From the NCBI GenBank assembly GCA_021234155.1, contig JAJEKV010000062.1, positions 8,263,408 to 8,327,407 on the forward strand: DNA of 64,000 nucleotides, written 5' to 3'. Shown here in pieces: positions 11,102 through 22,128 of the stretch. Positions within the stretch are counted from its first letter, which is position 1. Each line of letters begins with the position of its first letter. Source of the DNA: Isoetes taiwanensis (lineage: Eukaryota > Streptophyta > Lycopodiopsida > Isoetales > Isoetaceae). The notes below the pieces were generated by a model that saw only the letters and a program-made list of their open reading frames with translations, was not told where the DNA came from and did not search any database. Made by a program: the position numbers and the translations under genes.

Positions 11102-13430
11102 TGTAATGTCAATGTAGGCATGACCGCCAAGCTCGCTTGTTTGAGTGGAAGGTAGATTAGAAGTCTACTGTCTCCACTAAGTAGACGACCCGAGAGAAAG
11201 GAGGTCATTGAGAGATGCATTGATAGGAAAAGCACCTTTAGCCCCATATATGTTTTGATAGGAGGAATCTATCCTTCACGCCCCATATACGGGAAGGATA
11301 TCCTCCACGCTGGGCAACTAGAGGTGTAGGCATGAGCGGCATATAGGCATATAGGCGCCGCCTCTTCGCCGGGATGGGAGAAACATAATCTTCCTATGTC
11401 AAGAGATATGCCTTGCATCCATATAATTGTATTTAATGGGTGGTTCCCTTACAACCAACCCTTATAATAATAATTAAATATGTACTAACGAAGCGCACAT
11501 CCCGCAGCAACTAGAAGAACCGAAATGGTAGGAGGGTAACGCTACAAGAACTCACAACGCATAGTTTTTGCCATAATGTGTTGTGAGGAGGCGACGGGAA
11601 GTTTTTAGTTAAAACCTTAAAGCTATAATTGATGTCAATTTTGTTTATAGTCAATTATGAAGTAGAGGACGGAAGAGCCTCTCACCATAGTACAATTACA
11701 GTAAACTATAAATATTACTTGAGGTGATTAATATAATATGGATATGTAAGTCTTGTAATTGCAGGATATGCGGTATCCAAGGTGGAGACGCGTGATGCCG
11801 GGGACAAACATCAAGTCAAGGTGGGGAGAATGTGACGTTCAAAGATAATATACGCCCTAACACGCGATATTATATTGTTATCCCATTACACGCATACGTC
11901 ACAAGTGACATGTACTTGAGAGTAGGACAACGTTGCACCTAGGAGCTAAAGGTTGCACCTAGGGGGCAACCTTGGATGTTGGGTATGTAATTAAACATAC
12001 ACAACAAAAGGTTCCTTGTTCATCCATTTCCAAATGGCTTAAAGCCATTTGCCCATGTGGATGCCCTAACCTAGATAGGGTCTATATAAGGGCTAAAACC
12101 CTAGACCCTAGCTCTCCTTTCACTTTGCCAATTAGGGTTTTCTAGAGCTTCCTTTCCTCTTTCGCATTTAGGGCTTTCCGGGCCAATTCGCCAAGGTAAG
12201 GTTTCGAATCGCGATTGCCAGTTCAAAAGTCGGATTTGCACAACAGGTTGTCGAGTAGCAGTACCGCCCTTCGGCAAGATCAGGAGCATGGACGCCTTCC
12301 AAGGATCAGGAGCAAGCCAAGGAGCAGGTATCTAGTTGTTCTGTTGTGCAAAACCGTCTTTAGGCATGGCAATATGCCGGTTTAGTATGTTAGATCATCT
12401 CTGGAAGCCTTGTAGATCCCTAGATCTGAGACTCTAACGAATGAACCTAACATTGGATGTTAAGTAGATAGATTGATATGATTCTCTATCTCGCTCGCGG
12501 ATATTGTATGTATTCTACTGCGGATCTCCTTGTTGTGGGAAGGGGGTAGAGACCTAAAGGTCGCGGTAGAAGATGCCCTAGCATAGCACCTTAGTTCCCA
12601 CATATGCCCGCCAGGTAATGGGGAGCCCACCCGGCCGTGGGTGAAGGGGCAAGGCGGGTTGATAAGGAGGAACTTGTCTCATCGCTGGATCCACCTCTCC
12701 GGTAGTAAAGCCTATCTGGGGTCTTTGGCCGGGCTAGGCTTAATAGCTTGTCAATGCGTGTGGGCAAGGTATGAGCTCGACACTCGTGGGGTGGTGGATA
12801 TGACCTTCCGGTGAGTTCAAGTCAATCACAAGGCAAAGTGGCCCTCTAGCCGCTGCGATGAGCATGGATACCTCCGGAGGAGAGGCAGCTCTCTTCTGCC
12901 TCATCCATCGGGTTGGGGAGATGCAACCCGCCAGTAGTAGCCCCTCCGGCTACTCACCCTGACAGCTACGGGCCAAGTCCCAACACTTTTCAGCCCACTC
13001 ACGCAAAGTGTGCACGGGAGGGGCGGATGGAGTGGACTACCCTAAGCCATGTTCTATGCCAACCAAATCCATTGCCATGAATTGCCCCAGAATGAACTCC
13101 CGAGGCCTAGCCGTCCGGTCATCCCCTTGAGTCCGAGCCCTGGTAGGATCCTTCCTTTGTATTATTGTTATGAAGGTATTGGTCGACTCGTGATGTTGCT
13201 ATTGTTATGGTGATTGTGTTGTATATTATTGGTTGTGCTCACGTTTGTTTGTTACGCTTCCGCAGATAGGTCGATCCGATGGAAGACGGATGAATGACAC
13301 ATCCACTCTTCCCTTGTTGGCCTCTGCCCCATGGGAGTGGAGTCGGTGGATGGCCCCCCGCAGCCGCCGGGGGAATGCTCCTCCGCCGAGGCATGCGATG
13401 CGGGCATCGTATAAGGAGTAGGGGACGTCA
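11102..13430 (+). repeat. 3' LTR of the Ty3/gypsy element
   Basis: TGTAATGTC at 11102 follows the polypurine-like tract TCTAGGGGCGG (11091-11101), and GGGGACGTCA ends at 13430, giving TG...CA termini. From 11535 on it matches the left LTR (17-1817). The 11102-11534 part has no counterpart in the window, as expected if the left LTR is cut. The alternative start is 11535. It shares the TATA region near 12080 and the AATTAGGGTTTT block near 12130 with the left LTR. Confidence 0.7.
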
Positions 13431-15709
13431 CACTGACCCTCTACAGGGCCAGCCAGTATTTCCTCCTAAATTCTCGTGCAGAATGGGATCAGATCGTTGA
13501 GAGGGGCCGAAATTTTATCAAGAAAAGTTTCAAAACAAAAAAAGGGGAAAAAGACAAAAGAAACAAGATTTTAGGCGCATCCGTCATCCGGTCATAACAT
13601 TTTCAAGATGTTTTCACAATTTTTTCTGGATGGTAGGTATCCACATCAGGCTATATCCTTTCACACCTAACATCATGGAGGAATATCTCTACTGGGGTTA
13701 TAGCATTGCATGTTTGTTGCATAGATGACCTCATATCATTAATATAACCGACCGTCCAGGATGTGATTAAACCCACTAGGCTTTCACGGAAGATTAAAGG
13801 TGGTCGGATAGATGCTCCAAGAGGGCAGCTTGCAATGTCTCAGCAACTATCTTGTCCTTTGCCCCCTCATGTCTATAAAACGTGCACATGAAAAGAATAA
13901 CATGATGTAATGCAAACTACCAGTAGTCGAAAATTCCTCGATTTTTTATGATTTGTTTAAAATGGATAGTTTTTAACGCTGTGGTTTCTGGTGGCCTGCG
14001 TGGAGTGCCGCCACAAGTTTATAACAGAATTTACATACAATTGCTTAACATTACTAACACTCAACATTCAAAGTAAAATTACAGTATTCCGTGTTACAGA
14101 TATTTATCTATTTAACATCTCATGTACAACTATTTGTATAACAGCTCATTTTTCTATCACATACAATATATGCATGTAACAACTTCCTGGTATAGCTGGG
14201 CAAAATATGCTTCGCAGCTCTGTAGATTTCTGCATCGGCTCGGCACAAAATACTTCCAACTTTTCCAACGTATCTTTGGAATCCATCAATAAATTTCTAA
14301 ATGCCTCGAAAAGGCAAAATCCAGCAAGAAGTAATCAATTATGTGTTTGCTTTGGTTTTTGATGGTGTAACCAACCGTAAATACAGAAGTCACAAGACTT
14401 TGCTACCATATTGTGAGCCACAATATGAGCTTCAACATCGTTAGCCACAACTCTGCCCCAGGGCCAGTGTTAATGGTTGCTTTACCATTTGATCAACGGT
14501 GGAAACCTAAAAAGAGAGTTTGCTACTAAAAATCCAGGTTGTAGTGCCTCTGGAACTCAAAGAACCTACAAAACATTAAGAAAATTGCTAATCTAAGCCT
14601 TTAGCTTCTATCAAGTTTATAAGGCATTTAGATTCATTGCACCTTCTATAAATTTTTCACACCCATTAAAATCCTCTTTATGGTAATTATTCATTTGAGT
14701 GTTAAAAAATGGAACCGGAACCGCGAAATCAAACGACACAGAGATATATCATATGCTTGTTGATCGCGCGTGCATCCATTGAAAGAACCATATCACGATC
14801 ATCTTCCATTCTTGTAGTCTCAAACCAACTCTTTAGGTGAACATAACCCAATCGTTATGGATTTGAATAGCTCATCTATGTGTGTAGATAAACAAAGTTA
14901 GACAATAGACAACTGGATGATAAAAACCAAATCAGTTCTAAACCAATGCTATAACAAATGAACGGAATGGTAGCAACATTGCGACCTCATGACATAATTT
15001 ACGTCAAGGAGGGCCTCTACACAAGGAAATGAACTCGACAAACAAGAAAATATGCATCACAACTCTAGAATTGCCCCATTTCAAGCGAAAAGTTGCCAAA
15101 CAGATAGCCAAAACTAGCAAGATCTCAAAGGCACGTCAAGAACTCAAGCGCCTCAATGAGCAGGGAGAGCGCCATCGGTGGAGCTCTGAAGTTCTGCCAT
15201 AGCTGGCGCAGTTAGAGAGAAAAAAGTCATAGTGGGAAAAGAAAAGAAAAACAAACAAACAAACAAACAAACAAACAAACAAACAAACAAACAAATAAAC
15301 AAACAGGAAGGATGAAACGAAATTTTTTACTCTTAGCGGTATGGGAGTCTGCCAACCATCGCAGTTTCCAACCGTATCTGAGCGGCAAGTTCTCAGGCAC
15401 AAACCACATAGTGGTGTTATTGTGTCGTTTTCCGATTCACATGCACCATCACAGCCCTCAGCCTCACGTAAAAAGGCAATCACCGCATTGCCAATTTCCA
15501 CAAGGCAAAAAAAGCCCCCTCTTCGACAATGGTTGCATGTGCACCAGCTCTAATGGCATTACCGACCATGGTACTTAGTCGTAGAACCACCATTGGGAAT
15601 GCTTATCTTGGAGTCGATGGCATTCATGTTTTAACCACAATATATATCCATGGTTGTATACACGAAATATCATTGGGTCAAGGGGAAGTGGAAGAAAAAA
15701 ACCAGCAGC
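13431..15709. other. Intergenic DNA, no gene seen
   Basis: About 2.3 kb of AT-rich sequence with no ORF matching a family I recognise. Its one structured feature is a tetranucleotide (AAAC)n run at about 15249-15304. The open frames over that run are products of the repeat and not credible genes. Confidence 0.5.
15249..15304. repeat. (AAAC)n microsatellite
   Basis: About 14 uninterrupted copies of AAAC, with one A-to-T change near the end (ACAAATAAAC). Simple sequence. Confidence 0.95.
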
Positions 15710-15828
15710 AGCTGGTTAAAGCAAGACGTCTAGGGTCGCAGAGCAACAACTAGATCAAGACAAGATAAATATCAGCTGGTTAAAGCAAGACGTCTAGGCT
15801 CGCAGAGCAACAATTATATCAAGAACAA
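15710..15828. repeat. 64-bp direct tandem duplication
   Basis: AGCTGGTTAAAGCAAGACGT starts at 15710 and again at 15774. The units remain nearly identical for about 54 bp, with a few substitutions. The first unit ends in ACAAGATAAATATC (15760-15773). The matching end of the second unit is found only at 16375-16388, so the second copy is split by the insertion described next. Confidence 0.85.
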
Positions 15829-16373
15829 GACGTCAAGGAAACTTGGTGTTGATTCCTGTGTGAGCGCCAATGGCAGACTGCCATGTGGCAACCATTCTAT
15901 TCAAGAATGGAAAGTGACTACTCCATTCTGGCATGACCTCCTGCAGCCGGTTCGTTGCTGACCAACAGAGTTTTTTCTGAGTATTTGCTGAGTTTTTGCA
16001 GAGTTTTTGCCATAGCCGGTTCTGGCATGATCAAAGGAGCAGCCATAGCCGAAGTTCCGGCATGACAAACGGAGCAGCCATAGCCGAAGTTTTCGAAGCT
16101 TTTGTGAATTGTGAAGATTTTTTGAAGCCATAGCCGAAGCTTTTCTGAAGATTTCTGAAGCCATAGCACCAGATCAGCCTGGATTTCTGAAGATTTTTGA
16201 AGATATCTGCACTAAAATATCTCCGCCATGCCTTTCCTTGACGTCGTGGAACCGTAACTGCTCATGGATTCCGGACTGGCAGGGTCAGCTGGCTACCCGC
16301 CAGCAGCCGGTCGCGCTTACCCAGCCAGCTGCCCCTGCCAGTCCGGAATCCATTCGCAGTTACGGTTCCACAT
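15829..16373. mobile_element. Inverted-repeat (foldback/MITE-like) insertion inside the second 64-bp unit
   Basis: The insert is flanked by AACAA on both sides (15824-15828 and 16374-16378), consistent with a 5-bp target-site duplication. It has two consecutive palindromic modules. The first has 13-bp ends GACGTCAAGGAAA (15829-15841) and its exact reverse complement (16233-16245). The second is a long hairpin at 16247-16370. Between the first pair lie repeated CCATAGCCGAAG and GAAGATTTCTGAAG motifs. It encodes no protein. Family unassigned. Confidence 0.6.
16247..16370. repeat. Near-perfect hairpin, about 50-nt arms, 24-nt loop
   Basis: The left arm (16247-16296, starting TGGAACCGTAACTGC) and right arm (16321-16370, ending GCAGTTACGGTTCCA) are reverse complements with only about five mismatches. 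The loop is 16297-16320. RNA from either strand would fold into a long duplex like a small-RNA precursor. It may equally be the end of a foldback element. Confidence 0.85.
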
Positions 16374-16899
16374 AACAAGATAAATATCGAGACCAATAGT
16401 TTGGGGAGCAAAAAAGATAAGGAATTACAACGCAGAGAAATAATTATGCTTGATTATATTGAAAGTATTTTGAAATGCTTTTTTTTAGAGTTTTTGATGA
16501 CTAAAGATATTGAATTAAAAGATCAGAGAGACTGTTGCATTCCAACAAAGTTTCAATTAATACCTGCAATGTCCACTGCTCCATGTGTCCAACATCTCAG
16601 TTGAAAAATTGATAACAAAAAACTTAAACAAAAGTGTAAAGATTTCCAGCCCAATCGAAATGCATAGAACACTTGTGAGGCATGACATGCGTATTCTTGA
16701 CAGTAACGCCCATTGCACATCATACCTGCATATCTAAAATGGTCAAACAGGATGTAACAAATGTGCTTAATCTTAGGAATAAATATGAAGCCAAAAACAG
16801 AAGAAAGACAAAACTCCAATACAAACCACATGAAAACAGAATTTCTTAAGCAGCTTATCCATCAATAAAATACATAATGTGCTTCGCACTCTGGGATAA

Positions 16900-17963
16900 C
16901 TAATCAAACTGCTGGCGGAGATGCATCTCAGTTTCACTCTTCCAAGTTGCATGACTTGATTGCCCTTTCATTCGTTTCGATTTTTCTTTGTCCTTAACCT
17001 TGGAGCCCCTTTTTTTATCCAGTTCTGCTTCTCCTTCATTACGTGGCCTGTCATGACACAAGGGGCAAACCATGCTTTCTTTGGAACCAGAATAGGTTTT
17101 GGGTACCCCGCATTGTAAACATGTCCTGTCGAACAAATCATGAAACATAAGATCCTTCCATGAATTTTAATTAATCTTTAAAATCTGGTAATTTACCCAA
17201 GCAATTTTGCAGCATCTTCGGGAGGTGGCATCACTGCCCCAGGTTTTTGTTTGATGTTTTCTTGTATGCTGTTAGCTCCACGGTCCTCTGAAGGAATCAA
17301 TTGTGGCTTTGCTTGGACAACAGCACCTATGAAACAGCCAATGTTGCTTAGAACAAATAAGACACATTGGAAAGGGTCAAATTCACTTACCAGTTCTTAC
17401 TTTACGCTCTTTAAAAGTATTCTCTTCTTCGAGCTGGCTGGCAACAGCAGGGGGCTTACTCCGGCCAATGAAGGCATAAGGTGCATTTTCAGTAGGGGTG
17501 TTTGTCAGAAAATCTGGAGGTCCAGTGATCTGCAAAAATGGCCCTAGGATTTAATGCAACCATAGTGCAGAACGTAATTACAATTTTAAAGACCCTGAAT
17601 TTAACGAGAGCCCATGCTTTCCAGAACAAATTGTTCTTAGGTTATATATGATATAACATGATCATCAAAGTTACTGGCAAATCTTCGAAAGTAAGGAAAA
17701 GAAGAAACGAAAAATCCTACTTTGGAGGAAGAGCTAATTTTTACCTTGGAGAATATGAGGGCTGGGGAAGGCAAAGAAGAGATAGAAGAGGGTTCAACGG
17801 GCGGTTCCGAGAAGAGTGAATCTGCCTCAGCTTCAGGTTCGGCTTCAATACCATTGTGTTGAGCAGAACGAGAATCGATTGATCCAGAGGAGGAGGAAGA
17901 AACGTCGTCGGCTTCCCGATTATCGACGTCGGAGGAGTAATCCTGCACCAAAGCCAAACTCAT
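16900..17963 (-). CDS. Conserved plant protein of unknown function with CxxC...CxxC zinc-ribbon-like motif (4 exons)
   Basis: The spliced CDS on the minus strand is 17963-17745, 17529-17391, 17326-17197 and 17125-16900, encoding 237 residues. All introns are GT-AG and the phases fit. The N-terminus MSLALVQDYSSD is followed by an acidic, Ser-rich region (residues 10-60). Exon 2 starts ITGPPDFL and contains APYAFIGRSKP. Exon 3 has VVQAKPQLIPSEDR and MPPPEDAAKLLG. Exon 4 has CLQCGVPKTYSG and MVCPLCHDRP, two Cys pairs likely to bind zinc, then a basic tail KDKEKSKRMKGQSSHATWKS and the end EMHLRQQFD. I recognise this layout and C-terminal block as conserved among plant proteins but know no established function. 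The Cys pairs and basic tail make a nuclear, nucleic-acid-related role plausible (inference). No damage is seen, so it is probably a working gene. The start is the first ATG of an uninterrupted exon. Confidence 0.85.
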
Positions 17964-18220
17964 TGCTAGGTATTGCTCGCTTACGAAATCTACCCTAACC
18001 CCTCCCTCATGCTGCCCTAAAACATTGCCACAAGGTTGGGACGCTGTTTATTATGAAAATGAAAAACTAGCAAAAACGGGCACACCATAAGGCTTGACAA
18101 AGTTAAACTTGTTACATGGTCAAGCTTTAGCTTTGGCTTCCAGTCCAGATTGAAGGTAATTGGATTTGGTGTCATTAAGAGAGGGATAACAACCTGGAAC
18201 GAGGGTGTTATCCGCCTTAA

Positions 18221-18414
18221 CAACCTGGGCCCGAGAGTTTTATAGTGGTTTTGTAGTGATGTTATGGTGGTTTTCATAACAAGCTAGGAGTTTATGGCCA
18301 TTTGGCATAACAAACTAGGTGTTTATGCACTTTTTACTATGTTACTAGTGGGTAACACCATTGCAACCACTGGCTGAGATCTGATCTCAGCACTAAAACT
18401 TGAGGGCCAGGTTG
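18221..18414. mobile_element. 194-bp MITE-like element with inverted ends, flanked by TTAA
   Basis: The left end CAACCTGGGCCCGAGAG and right end CTTGAGGGCCAGGTTG form imperfect terminal inverted repeats of about 25 bp. Both sides carry TTAA (18217-18220 and 18415-18418), which could be a TTAA duplication or the TTA/TAA duplication typical of PIF/Harbinger (Tourist) MITEs. A further palindrome CTGAGATCTGATCTCAG lies inside. It has no coding capacity and sits about 250 bp upstream of the gene at 16900-17963. Confidence 0.6.
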
Positions 18415-18685
18415 TTAATGTGTGGTAATTGGCAAAATGCATTTGTGTTATATATTTTCACATTTGTAGTAATTTATTCTATCTGAACTTTAAATAAATA
18501 TTTGGTATATTTGTTCCTTTGTATTCCATATGAGGAAACAATATTTCTTAGTCTATTGTGATTGAATGAGACTTTCTCTTTTCTCCTTCCATGGAATGTA
18601 ATGCTAATAAAGGCTTTGCATAGCAGAGGCCAATACCTTATAATGCCAGTCTATTTTGCACAGCTTAAAAGACAATAGACTAGGC

Positions 18686-18785
<100 letters not shown>

Positions 18786-19189
18786 AACATGATAAAATTT
18801 TAAGAGACAATTTTTATACTCTTAGATAGGCCATGAGAAGATGGGAGATGAATTTTCTCTGCCTATAAGTAGAGAAGATGGGAGATGAAACTCTCAAGCC
18901 CTTTGACGTTTGAGCTCCACCGGATTTTTTCCCTCCTATTTGTCTCCCGTGATCCATCCCATATGGGATATTTCTTTCCTCAATCGATCTTCAAAATAGC
19001 GGATATGGGATATTTCGAAGCTCGTCTTCCCGGGCCCCATTTCCATTCGAAATCTCCGAAAAATCCATCCCTCACACCTTCGAGGCGGGAAATCTTTCGC
19101 CTATAGCGTCTTCCAAGCATGGATCGGTAATTTTAGGTATGATTGCAATGCTTCTTAGGGCTATTTTGCTAGGTTTAGCATTGCGAAGT

Positions 19190-20468
19190 TTTGCTTGGAT
19201 CTCATTCAAGAGAACGAACTGGAAGATCCTATGGCAATAGTCGAGGAAGAAGAGTTCAAGAAGACAACACTAGTCTTCAATGTGTATGTTCAATATTGCT
19301 CTTTGGCTGCAACCTCTCGACTAAGAAGACCACCGAGAAGATTTTGGGTTTGTCCGAGGCGGCACCACACAATGGGATAACATTGACAATCATGCTTGGA
19401 ATTGCCTTCCCTCATTTGAAGATGATATGTGGCATCAGTTCTATAGAATGAAGAGAAGGTCATTTGAAAAATTGGTTGGACCGATTGTGCCATACCCGAT
19501 CAGGCCGGGTCGAGAAAGTTAGGCTCCCCTCAGATCGTGAAAGCAAGAGCCATGGTACTTTACTTTCTTGCTCATGGAGAGATGCCATTGCATGTCGGCC
19601 AAAGATTTTATGTTGGAAAGGCCACGGTCCCGTAAATACACCAAGAAAGTGACTTTAGTTTTAGCATCCAAGACTATGCTTTACAAAAGGTTTGTTGCCT
19701 TACCCTCAGGTCAAAGACTACTTGATATCATTAAGGAATTTGAAGATGCCACAGGTCTGCCTAATATTTTTGGTGATGTTGATGGTTCTCACATATTTCG
19801 CATTTAAAGCCATGGAGAAAAGACAAAGGGATGATTATTACAGCAGACACAAAAGACATTCCTGCCTCATGCAAGGTGTAGTAACACACTCTCGAATATT
19901 TGTCAATGTATGCGTTAGTAGAACAGGTTCTGTGCATGATTCCAATCAGTTTAAGAAGAGCCTATTGTACAAGAGGCTAGCATCAAAGCAGATTTTGCAG
20001 GAACCTATTGTTCAAATGACAGGAAAAAAGATTAACAGAAGAGGTGAATTATCGGATGCGATGTAACAGCTTAGTATACCTCCAATGCTTTTGGGGGATT
20101 CGGCTTATCCAAGCAGAAGGTTTTTGATTAAGGTTTTTCCAGATGGCACGGGTGCTTCTGGCAAGTTCAATAAGAGGATTTGCAAGGGCAGGGTTTGTGT
20201 TGAGAATGGTTTTGGTATAGTGAAAGAAAAATTCAGAATTTTGAAAGCTCTGCCTATTCATGTTGGTAGGGCAGCCAAGATTATTCATGCTGCCTGTGTC
20301 TTGTGGAATTTCTGCATAATGGAAGACCTGGATATGGAAATGCTGCCCTTAGAACCAGAATTGCCAGATGTTGCCTACTATGAGACAGAGGACATGAATA
20401 AGAAATTGAAGAAGGAAGGGGATTTGATAAGACATGTAATTTTTCAGAATAGAGAAGGTAGAAACTAG
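19190..20468 (+). pseudogene. PIF/Harbinger (HARBI1-like) DDE transposase, frameshifted
   Basis: The translation, read over several frames, follows the DDE_Tnp_4 family. It begins with an N-terminal WDNIDNHAWN and FYRMKRRSFEKLVGP near 19373-19490, then AMVLYFLAHGEMPLHVGQRF near 19550-19610. The first catalytic Asp is in FGDVDGSHIF (19771-19800). DDYYSRHKRHSCLMQGVV is near 19831-19884. The second Asp is in LLGDSAYPSR (20086-20115), and a Glu is in VENGFGIVKEKFRIL (20202-20246). The three acidic residues are still recognisable. A one-base shift after 19800, stops near 19510 and 20064, and an out-of-frame N-terminus make it a pseudogene. The family cuts and pastes DNA with 3-bp TTA/TAA duplications. 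Confidence 0.85.
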
Positions 20469-20469
20469 T

Positions 20470-22128
20470 TTGATTCATTCCACACACCTCATCTGGTTTG
20501 AGGTGTTCCCATTAATTGAATGTATTCTGCCATTTGTTGAGCAGAAATATGTACATGAACTTTCATGGAATCATTGAATTGAAACATTTGAATTGAAACA
20601 ATGTTTGGATTTTGTGCACTTCACCTAGGTATAGCAAAAGTAAAACAATGTTTGTATCTTAATAGATTGTTTGCAGACTTTAAAGAATGTTTGCAGAGTT
20701 TAAAGGAGGTTTGCAGACGAAAAATAATGTTTCCACAGTGAAACAGTGTTTGCATGTTTCCTTCTAGTGAATGAACATATACAGCAAGTGCAGAACAAAT
20801 ACAGCAGATAATGAATAAGACAATGAAAACAAGATAATAGACAAGTGTAGAAGATGATGAGCTGCTTTTATTTCCAAAAACTCAGGTCTGTTACATGAAC
20901 AAATGCTGGAAAATAGAGTAGCCACAGAAATGTTTGTGGTCCCTGGAATGCTTCTAAACTACAACTAAACAATCCTAAACTCCATGAACCTCCTCCACTT
21001 AACCTGTAACAATAGCATTTACGAAAAATGGGTTAGTGAAAATGTAGAATATGCACAACTGAAGAATATCTGTGGAAATCTGAAAACCTGTATTCACATT
21101 TCAATGATTTACAAAAATAAGACCATTTCATCATGGTCTGAGTCCAAAATAAGGCCTATGGCCGATTCAGTATCATACAACATTTCAGAACTAAGAACTA
21201 AACCACAAACGAAAAAAAAGGCACTGAGGTAAAAAAAAAAAAAGGCTGAGTTCATGAAGAGGCTGCGTTCCTGAGACAAAAAAAGGTTCTTCAAAGCAGT
21301 AGGCTATTCTGGGCAGTTCTCACATGCAACTGAAGGAATCCGGACCTCCCAAAGGCACCATCTACCATGATGCTTGACGTGCACAAGCTCAACATGTGCT
21401 CTCTGGCGAAAGGGGGCTTGCTCAGCCCATGCAATCAACTCCGCTTCCACAAAAACCTCTTCCATAGCCATGTAACCAAGAATAACTCTTTGGTTGACAG
21501 AGGCATGGAAACTCTTTGTCTTCGCAGCTCCACAATTTCGTTGGACTCCATTGTCATCTTCTTTGGAAGCACTACTTGTCGCTACTTGCCATATCGAAGA
21601 GCTCAAGACGAAAGTACCACAGGGAAATGGCGCCGGACCAAGACCTTGCGCCTTGCCATCTTCGAGCCCAAAACAATAAAGATTCTAGCGCGAGAAACGA
21701 GACATGCATAATGGAATTTAAAGAGACATAGTACGAAACCTTTATGGTATTATAATTTCATACTAGTCAAGATCAGGAATATTATTTCTCTCTCATTTTA
21801 ATTCCAATTGAGATCCCCAAACCACTTAGAAAGGTATGTTCCAATCATACTGAACCCGAACAGAACATAGTCTTTTAACTAACTTCCATAAACTGAAGAA
21901 CATAACAGAAACCAGAGAATAAAAAAATGAAAAATGACAAAGGGGACAAAGGTCCATACCTCTAGATTGCATACTAATTTTGTCGTTTCGATCACCAACT
22001 TAGCAATTTTTAAGAGTGTCTTTGGTCATTTGGCAAATGCTTTTACATCATTGTAGCCATTGATTGGGCAATTTTTAAAGTATTGGCAGACCTCATGGAC
22101 TCCAATTCCCTAATCGAGTTCATGTTTC
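20470..22128. other. Spacer between transposase and Myb-like ORF
   Basis: AT-rich and mostly non-coding. Around 20620-20760 there are repeated short phrases of the form AAxAATGTTTGCAGA. On the minus strand, 21301-21716 contains an ORF-like stretch (ATG near 21663, then a frame reading QRVILGYMAMEEVF and WCLWEVRIPSV) that I do not recognise; it might be a third decayed exon of the element. Confidence 0.35.

Larger units (their letters stand above)
1..13430 (+). mobile_element. Degenerate Ty3/gypsy LTR retrotransposon, chromovirus-like
   Basis: Two long direct repeats (1-1817 and about 11102-13430) flank an interior with, in order, gag-like, protease, reverse transcriptase, RNase H, integrase and chromodomain-like segments. 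The order RT, RNase H, integrase is that of Ty3/gypsy elements. Every domain is broken by frameshifts and stops, and the LTRs differ by many small indels, so this is an old, inactive copy. A purine-rich tract with GGGGCGG ends at 11101 and is followed by TGTAATGTC, a common LTR start in plant gypsy elements. On that reading the 3' LTR starts at 11102 and the 5' LTR is truncated by the window edge. No target-site duplication can be checked. Confidence 0.85.

Noticed and set aside
15710-15828. Direct repeats as a CRISPR-like array
   Set aside because: There are only two units of 64 bp, no regular spacers, and a eukaryotic context.
21304-21606. Minus-strand 100-codon ORF as a separate gene
   Set aside because: It lacks an ATG at its start, the in-frame neighbour from the nearest ATG is short, and it lies inside the decayed Harbinger region.
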